Part shown: positions 14,790 through 19,745 of the stretch, piece by piece
Position numbering within the stretch: position 1 is the first letter of the stretch
Layout of the letters: the number at the start of each line of letters is the position of its first letter
DNA from: an uncultured Coprococcus sp.
Lineage (GTDB): Bacteria; Bacillota_A; Clostridia; Lachnospirales; Lachnospiraceae
Length of the DNA: 19,745 nucleotides
Reading direction: 5' to 3'
Assembly (NCBI GenBank): GCA_900767685.1
Contig: CAAGAB010000107.1
Coordinates: 1 to 19,745, forward strand
Notes under the pieces: model-generated
What the model was told of the DNA's origin: nothing
The model's input: only the letters and a program-made list of their open reading frames with translations
Databases searched by the model: none
Made by a program: the position numbers and the translations under genes

Positions 14790-14915
14790 ATGTCTAAGAA
14801 GACAGCTATAATAATCAGCGTAGTTCTGTTCATAGTCCTGTGCGCACTTATAGTGTGCGAGAAGATGTGGCCTACAGCGGGGACAAATCTCCTGTCGCTG
14901 GCCATGCTCAGATAA
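14790..14915 (+). CDS. Small single-span membrane protein, 41 aa
   Basis: MSKKTAIIISVVLFIVLCAL followed by IVCEKMWPTAGTNLLSLAMLR. One hydrophobic helix (residues about 5-24) after a positively charged start predicts one membrane span with the N-terminus inside. The ribosome site GGAGG (14778-14782) is 7 nt before the ATG; an earlier ATG at 14724 lacks one. It sits between cpsB and the LCP gene, 66 bp from the latter. The family is not recognised; it could be a small partner of the membrane complex or a remnant. Confidence 0.55.
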   Translation: MSKKTAIIISVVLFIVLCALIVCEKMWPTAGTNLLSLAMLR

Positions 14916-14981
14916 GACAAGGCTATATTGGGTGAGCAGACGGCACTTCTGAGGGGAATAATCCAGAATGGGGTGATACAT

Positions 14982-15989
14982 ATGTCATACAGAAATATGA
15001 CACTTTCAGAGAAAAAGAAAATATTTAGAAAGATAGCAGTCGCTGTGGCGGTGATAGCCATGCTGTGCGTGGTGATGGTCATTGCACTCAGACCGGCGGA
15101 AGGCGGACAGACAGGGAACAGTTCGGCGAGTCAGCCTGACGGCCTGATAGAAGTGGACGGGGTGAAATATGTCCCAAAGAAGAATATAGAGACATACCTG
15201 TTCATGGGAATTGACAATATGGGAAAGGTCAAGAAAGTGACCGACTATGAAGGCGCAGGACGATGCGACGTGGTCATGCTGATGGTGAGAGATCTGACAG
15301 ATGGCACGTACAAAACGATGGCGCTGGACAGAAACACCATGGTGGAGCAGGATTCATTGATGCCGGATGGCACGTATCTGACGACATCGACAGCGCAGCT
15401 TGCACTGGCACATGAGAATGGTGATGGCATGGAGATAAGCTGTGAGAATGTGGTGAAGGCAGTTTCCAACTTCCTCGACGGACAGAAGATAGACGGATAT
15501 GCCGCAGTGAACATGGGAGCCATAGGAACCATCAACAATCTGGCTGGCGGTGTTACAGTCACCATAGAGGATGATTTCTCAAAGGTTGACAAGTCACTGA
15601 AGATGGGAGAGACTATAAAGCTGAGCGACGAGCAGGCAGTGCATTACGTACATGACAGATTTGATGTCGGTGATGAGTCCAACACACAGCGAATGAAGAG
15701 ACAGGAACAGTACAAAGCAGGTCTCAAACAGAATCTGAGTGAGAAATGCAATGCGGACAACAAATACCCGCTTACAATATACGAAAAACTTGGAGATTAC
15801 ATGGTGACTGACATCAGTTCACAGAAATTCTCCAAACTGGCATTGCTGGTCCTCAAAGACAAGGATGCCGGAACAGTATCTATAGAAGGAACAGAGTCGA
15901 TAGACGAATTGGGGTTCGTGGAGGTCGCACCTGACGAGAAGAGCGTTCAGCAGGCGATACTCACATTGTTCTACAAGGAATATAAGTAG
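14982..15989 (+). CDS. LytR-CpsA-Psr (LCP) family protein
   Basis: LCP proteins are membrane-anchored and transfer lipid-linked glycopolymers to peptidoglycan. From the ATG at 14982, 335 aa: a short basic N-terminus, one membrane span (about 17-36) and an extracellular domain. Seen: YLFMGIDN, the AGRCDVVMLMV block, ALDRNTMV in place of the usual SIPRDT, GYAAVNMGAIGTINNLAGGVTV, and the HDRFDVGDESNTQRMKRQEQY block that replaces the usual RxR...R..RQ. Several key Arg positions are kept, but the variants mean activity should not be assumed. An earlier TTG at 14928 is possible, but the GGGGTGAT site (14970-14977) favours 14982. Its place between cpsB and cpsC supports a role in the same polymer's attachment. 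Confidence 0.85.
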   Translation: MSYRNMTLSEKKKIFRKIAVAVAVIAMLCVVMVIALRPAEGGQTGNSSASQPDGLIEVDGVKYVPKKNIETYLFMGIDNMGKVKKVTDYEGAGRCDVVMLMVRDLTDGTYKTMALDRNTMVEQDSLMPDGTYLTTSTAQLALAHENGDGMEISCENVVKAVSNFLDGQKIDGYAAVNMGAIGTINNLAGGVTVTIEDDFSKVDKSLKMGETIKLSDEQAVHYVHDRFDVGDESNTQRMKRQEQYKAGLKQNLSEKCNADNKYPLTIYEKLGDYMVTDISSQKFSKLALLVLKDKDAGTVSIEGTESIDELGFVEVAPDEKSVQQAILTLFYKEYK

Positions 15990-16044
15990 CACCCATGATA
16001 TGGATACAGATAAGCTTGCAAATAAATAAGACACGGAGGAGATT

Positions 16045-16863
16045 ATGAATTCCAACAAAGTTGAGATGACAGAGAGAGAGACGGGGACACAACCTGCGGC
16101 ACTGAGCGCGTACAAGGCAGCGGAGAATAATGAAAATGAGATAGATCTTCTCGATATGGGAATGGCACTTCTTGAGAAGCTTCCATATATAATATTGTGC
16201 TTACTGCTCGGAGCAGTTTTGTTCAATGCATACGCATATTTCATAATAAAGCCGACATACCAGTCCACATCCAAGATGTACGTGGTGTCAGCATCACAGG
16301 ATTCTGTGGTCAACCTGCAGGATCTGAACCTTGGTTCATCACTTACGAAAGACTACGAAGATCTGATACTCAGCTATCCGGTTCTCGATCAGGTTATAGA
16401 CAAGCTGAACCTTGATATGGATTCGACAGGACTTGCCAAGATGATAAGCCTTGAGAACCCAACAGATACCCGAGTGCTGAAGATCACAGTCACCAGCACG
16501 GACAAGCAGCAGGCATGCGACATAGCGAATACACTCGCAGAGGTGTCCATCCAGTACCTTCCGGATACCATGAGCACCAATGCACCGAACATAGCACAGG
16601 TTGCAAGGGTGGCTGATCAGAAGGTAGGACCAAGCTACATGAAGTACACAGCTATAGGTGCCCTCCTCGGAGCGCTTATATACTGCCTGATCGTGATCGT
16701 GGGATATCTGATGGATGATACCATCCACTCAGCTGACGACATGGAGAAGTATTTCGGAATAGTTCCACTTACAGTCATTCCGGAGAGCGAACAGTTCAGG
16801 ACAAATGATGTCCAGGACGTGACACAGAGACACAATAGGAAGAAAGAGAGGAGCAAAGCATGA
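16045..16863 (+). CDS. cpsC: CpsC/Wzz-type polysaccharide co-polymerase, membrane adaptor of the tyrosine kinase
   Basis: Chain-length determinant protein that also activates the CpsD kinase. 272 aa. A cytoplasmic N-terminus of about 46 residues, longer than in streptococcal CpsC, is followed by span 1 (47-68), an extracellular region with YQSTSKMYVVS, the LTKDYEDLILSYPVLDQVI block and NTLAEVSIQYLP, then span 2 (201-223) and the cytoplasmic tail with DDTIHSADDMEKYFGIVPLTVIP, which contacts the kinase. The ribosome site GGAGGAG lies 4-10 nt before the ATG. Its stop overlaps the cpsD start by 4 bp (ATGA at 16860-16863), so the two are translationally coupled. Confidence 0.92.
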   Translation: MNSNKVEMTERETGTQPAALSAYKAAENNENEIDLLDMGMALLEKLPYIILCLLLGAVLFNAYAYFIIKPTYQSTSKMYVVSASQDSVVNLQDLNLGSSLTKDYEDLILSYPVLDQVIDKLNLDMDSTGLAKMISLENPTDTRVLKITVTSTDKQQACDIANTLAEVSIQYLPDTMSTNAPNIAQVARVADQKVGPSYMKYTAIGALLGALIYCLIVIVGYLMDDTIHSADDMEKYFGIVPLTVIPESEQFRTNDVQDVTQRHNRKKERSKA

Positions 16864-17603
16864 AGAAGATGAATGTAGAGTTCCAGGAATTACCATATGC
16901 CGTAGAAGAAGCCATGAACAGGCTCAGAATAAATATAAAGTTCTGTGGAAAGAACACCAGAAAGATACTCATCACAAGCAGCATGCCAAATGAAGGCAAG
17001 AGCAGTGTTGCGATAAACCTGTGGAAGATGCTGGCTGAGGCGGGATTTCCGGCAGTCCTTGTGGATGTGGATCTTCGAAAGTCCGTTATCAAAGAGAGAC
17101 ATCACATCAGTGATGCTGATAAGCTTCAGGATCTGGGATATTATCTCTCGGGTCAGGCAGAGATAGACGATGTAGTATATGAGACCCAGATAGAGAATGC
17201 GTACATAGTTCCATGTATGAATCTTCTGGAGAATCCATCAGCCCTTCTGGAGGATGCAAGATTCTCAGAGATCCTGGACAAACTGGCAGAGACATATAGA
17301 TATGTGATTATAGATTCGCCACCACTTGGAAGTGTGGCAGATGCAGCCCAGATCGCGTCACTGTGCGATGGTGCGGTATTGGTGGTAAGAGCCGGTGAGA
17401 CATCAAGAAATCTCATCAAGCAGTCATTCCAGCAGCTCTCCCAGGTGGGATGTACACTCTTGGGTGTCATACTCAACAGGGTCGAGACTACGGGAAGAGC
17501 CTACAAACGCTACTATGGCAAATACGGCAAATACTACAACAAATACGGCTATGGCGAGTACGGCAGGTACGGTCAGGAGGCAGCCTCGTCGAAGGACAAA
17601 TAG
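16860..17603 (+). CDS. cpsD: CpsD-type bacterial tyrosine kinase (BY-kinase)
   Basis: Cytoplasmic autophosphorylating kinase that regulates polymer synthesis with CpsC and is reset by CpsB. 247 aa, normal for the split Gram-positive form. Seen: the EAMNRLRINIKF helix, Walker A SSMPNEGKSS (40-49), Walker A' VLVDVDLRKS (66-75), the ENPSALLEDARF block, Walker B VIIDSPP (149-155), and a C-terminal tail (215-237) with ten tyrosines in a K/G/Y-rich run, the autophosphorylation cluster. The tail is followed by QEAASSKDK, so the cluster is not at the extreme end. It overlaps cpsC by 4 bp. Confidence 0.94.
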   Translation: MKKMNVEFQELPYAVEEAMNRLRINIKFCGKNTRKILITSSMPNEGKSSVAINLWKMLAEAGFPAVLVDVDLRKSVIKERHHISDADKLQDLGYYLSGQAEIDDVVYETQIENAYIVPCMNLLENPSALLEDARFSEILDKLAETYRYVIIDSPPLGSVADAAQIASLCDGAVLVVRAGETSRNLIKQSFQQLSQVGCTLLGVILNRVETTGRAYKRYYGKYGKYYNKYGYGEYGRYGQEAASSKDK

Positions 17604-17704
17604 TTAAACTCACGGATATTGCCGACTGTAAAGTGGCATGCAGGAGGTTTTATCATATATAAGTAATTCATTTACGACAAAATCATGGGAAGGAGGAATT
17701 TATC

Positions 17705-18706
17705 GTGAAGAATTTAAAGAAGATATTGGCAGTAATAGTATGTGTGGCAATGATGATACCAACAGTTGCATTTGCAGCACCATCATCACCAGCTAAGGTA
17801 AATGTCGACAAGGCAACAGTCACAGCTGGAACACTTACATATACAGGTAAGGCTCAGACACCAAAACTTACTGTTAAAATCAACGGAAAGACACTTGTTG
17901 AAGGAACAGACTTTGTAATAGCAGAGAAGACATCAGTTACCGATGCAGGTACCTACAAGATCACTATCAATGGTACAAACGGTTACACTGGTACAAAGAC
18001 TATTACATACAAAGTAGCTCCAAAAAAGGTAACTGCTAAAGCTGCAACAGCAAGCAAGTACTATACAGGAAGCAAGATAACAACTACACCTGTAGTTAAG
18101 GTAGGCGGCAAGACTCTTAAGGCTGGCAAGGACTACGTAGTATCAGGTAATGTGGCAGTTTCTGCCGGATTACATAAGGTTGTGATCAAAGGAAAGGGTA
18201 ACTACTCATTCGCAACCACAGCTTACTACAGAGTTAAGTACAGTGTAGCTTCATACGCAAAGCCAACTGTTGCTAAGGTAACTTACAACGGTAAGAAGCA
18301 GGCTCCAAAGATCACTGTAAAGAATGGCAGCAAGGTTCTTAAGGCTGGAACAGACTACACAGTATCAGGCTGGACAAAGGTTGTAAGCGCTGGAAAGTAC
18401 AAGATCAAGATCACAGGTAAGGGCAACTACGCCGGATCTAAGGTCATCACTTACACAGTAAACAAGGCTTCTCAGAAGATCAAGGTTAAATCAAATAACA
18501 AGACCAAGAGAATCGCTGTAGCTGGAGTAAAGGGTGGAGCAAAGGTTGCATACACCACAAACAACAACAGAGTCAAGGTATCAGGCGGTAAGATCTCCAT
18601 CGGTAAGGGCGTAAAGTCCGGTACAAAGGTTAAGATCACTGTCAAGGTTGGAGCTACAAAGAACTTCAACGGAACAAAGAAGACAATCGTTTACGTTGTT
18701 AAGTAA
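17705..18706 (+). CDS. Secreted lysine-rich protein with MBG/YDG-like beta repeats
   Basis: 333 aa. A clear signal peptide MKNLKKILAVIVCVAMMIPT...AFAA with likely cleavage near residue 25, then three repeats of about 70-75 residues (around 35-105, 108-180 and 183-250), each with a Y-x-G-K-x-x-x-P start, a GKTL..G.DY middle, and a GxYKITI-GKGNY.G..TITY end, then a divergent fourth unit to the end. These match the bacterial Ig-like repeats seen in clostridial surface proteins. It has no LPXTG, SLH or membrane anchor, is strongly basic, and uses a more restricted codon set than its neighbours, which suggests high expression. The start is GTG at 17705 with AGGAGG (17692-17697) at 7 nt. Its place inside the operon suggests a matrix or polymer-binding role, but the function is unknown. 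Confidence 0.85.
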   Translation: MKNLKKILAVIVCVAMMIPTVAFAAPSSPAKVNVDKATVTAGTLTYTGKAQTPKLTVKINGKTLVEGTDFVIAEKTSVTDAGTYKITINGTNGYTGTKTITYKVAPKKVTAKAATASKYYTGSKITTTPVVKVGGKTLKAGKDYVVSGNVAVSAGLHKVVIKGKGNYSFATTAYYRVKYSVASYAKPTVAKVTYNGKKQAPKITVKNGSKVLKAGTDYTVSGWTKVVSAGKYKIKITGKGNYAGSKVITYTVNKASQKIKVKSNNKTKRIAVAGVKGGAKVAYTTNNNRVKVSGGKISIGKGVKSGTKVKITVKVGATKNFNGTKKTIVYVVK

Positions 18707-18723
18707 TTGGATTCTTTGATACC

Positions 18724-18802
18724 CGCGCAGTGATGCGCGCCATTATGGCGGCACGATCAGGCACCTAGCCACAGGTGCCGGTGTCTGCTGTGGTGGCACC
18801 TG
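18724..18802 (+). other. Structured intergenic RNA with alternative hairpins
   Basis: Between the secreted-protein gene and the sugar transferase: CGCGC/GCGCG (18724-18728 with 18735-18739), GCCA/TGGC (18739-18742 with 18746-18749), and GGCACCT/AGGTGCC (18760-18766 with 18773-18779). A second GGCACCTG (18795-18802) can pair with CAGGTGCC (18772-18779) instead, so the last two stems exclude each other. No T-run follows, so it is not a plain terminator. Confidence 0.5.
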
Positions 18803-18908
18803 CAGTTCACAGATGAGATGGTTCACATATCATGATGTATCATGAAAGCTGAGCTATGACATGTATGAATTGGTTTATTTTTTACAGAGGATGAGGAGAG
18901 AAAGAATT

Positions 18909-19745
18909 ATGTATCAAAAAGGCGCAAAGGGCTGGCTGAAGCACTTCGACTTCATGCTGCTTGATCTAATAGTGCTGCAGTTATCGTTTCTTGTGGCATT
19001 CCAGATCAGACACGGCATGGTAAATCCGTATGCGAGCAGAGATTATCTGGCACTGGCCATCATCACAGAGCTTGCGGATATAGTAGCCATGATATTTCTA
19101 AACACATATGAGGGCGTCATCAGAAGAGGATATTTCAAGGAATTCGTATCCAGCTTCAAGAATGGTTTCGTGATAGTTGCACTGCTCCTTCTGTATGTGT
19201 TTGTCCTCAAGGATACATCTATATATTCCAGGACGACCATTATGCTCATGTGGGCCATATATGTGTATGCAACATTTGGAGTGAGAAGTCTGTGGAAGAA
19301 ACATCTCGAGAAATATGCAGAGAAGGGCAAGGGCAAGAAGCTCCTGGTCATGACCACCAGACATATAGCAGATGATGTGGTGGCAGGACTCAAGGAGAAG
19401 AACTACTCCGGGTTTGATATAGTAGGAGTCATGGTGATAGATGCCAATCTCGTCGGTCAGGAGATCCAGGGAGTGCCGGTGGTGGCGGATTACAACTCAG
19501 CAGTTGACTATGTCAGAACAGCGTGGGTGGACGAGATATACGTGGATGTGCGCGGAGCATACGGATATGCGAACACCCTGATAGAGGCATTTGTCGAGGG
19601 TGGCATCACGGTTCACATGTGCATATCATCCATCGTGAAGACCCATGCCGACAAGCAGCTCATCCGGAAGATAAATGGGGAGATCGTGGTCACGACGATG
19701 ATGAACTACAAAACACCGATTCAGATGCTGCTCAAAAGAACGGCA
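18909..19745 (+). CDS. Undecaprenyl-phosphate sugar phosphotransferase, N-terminal part (cut by window end)
   Basis: Membrane enzyme of the polyprenyl glycosylphosphotransferase family (WbaP/CpsE type), which loads the first sugar phosphate on undecaprenyl phosphate. The visible 279 codons have four predicted spans (about 12-30, 46-66, 82-98, 105-124) followed by a CoA-binding-like Rossmann domain (KKLLVMTTRHIADDVV..., DIVGVMVID, VDEIYVDVRG). The catalytic Bac_transf domain would lie beyond the window, so specificity and activity cannot be judged. The ribosome site AGGAG (18894-18898) is 10 nt before the ATG. It is the likely starting enzyme of the polymer made by this operon. Confidence 0.88.
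   Translation, partial: MYQKGAKGWLKHFDFMLLDLIVLQLSFLVAFQIRHGMVNPYASRDYLALAIITELADIVAMIFLNTYEGVIRRGYFKEFVSSFKNGFVIVALLLLYVFVLKDTSIYSRTTIMLMWAIYVYATFGVRSLWKKHLEKYAEKGKGKKLLVMTTRHIADDVVAGLKEKNYSGFDIVGVMVIDANLVGQEIQGVPVVADYNSAVDYVRTAWVDEIYVDVRGAYGYANTLIEAFVEGGITVHMCISSIVKTHADKQLIRKINGEIVVTTMMNYKTPIQMLLKRTA

Noticed and set aside
14928..14981. Extended N-terminus of the LCP protein from TTG 14928
   Set aside because: Poor start with no good ribosome site; the ATG at 14982 has one and gives a normal basic N-terminus before the membrane span.

Overview
The window looks like a chromosomal segment of a Gram-positive gut Clostridium-type anaerobe, most probably Lachnospiraceae (Coprococcus/Roseburia-like). 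This rests on the moderate GC content, strong AGGAGG ribosome sites, extended -10 promoters, the two-subunit iron-sulfur serine dehydratase, a LacI-type sensor fused to c-di-GMP domains, a phosphatase/CpsC/CpsD polysaccharide locus and a secreted lysine-rich repeat protein. The genus is an inference from gene content, not a database match.

Left part (1-4998): the 3' part of a GH36 alpha-galactosidase, then a REP-associated HUH transposase (RAYT) on the minus strand, then L-serine dehydratase beta and alpha subunits (sdaAB, sdaAA). Four clusters of one palindromic repeat lie around these genes: after the galactosidase, upstream of the RAYT and sdaAB, between sdaAB and sdaAA, and after sdaAA. 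The repeat has outer arms GGGGAC/GTCCCC, an inner AGGTACCT and a two-base bulge. Within clusters the copies repeat at 64-65 bp with related 42-43 bp spacers. RAYT plus its likely substrate repeats form a REP/BIME-type system. The RAYT reading frame appears to start at ATA instead of ATG.

Middle part (4999-13580): a 1275-residue protein combining a LacI-like periplasmic-binding fold, a GAF-like region, a degenerate GGDEF, a complete EAL domain and a C-terminal domain of seven ~28-residue beta-helix-like repeats. It is followed by O-acetylhomoserine sulfhydrylase (metY) and a SpoU/TrmH RNA methyltransferase. Next comes a minus-strand Rpn-like PD-(D/E)XK nuclease/transposase with a heptad-repeat tail. 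The last gene here is a PPP-type metallophosphatase homologue in which every metal-binding motif has been replaced while the frame and fold are preserved, so it is a predicted pseudophosphatase.

Right part (13853-19745): the start of an exopolysaccharide/capsule operon on the plus strand. The order is CpsB-type PHP tyrosine phosphatase, a 41-residue single-span membrane peptide, an LCP-family protein, a CpsC/Wzz chain-length protein, a CpsD tyrosine kinase with a ten-tyrosine tail (overlapping cpsC by 4 bp), a secreted lysine-rich repeat protein, a structured intergenic RNA region, and the N-terminal part of an undecaprenyl-phosphate sugar phosphotransferase cut by the window end. CpsC/CpsD/CpsB would control polymer length through a phosphorylation cycle, the last gene would start lipid-linked synthesis, and the LCP protein may attach the polymer to the wall.
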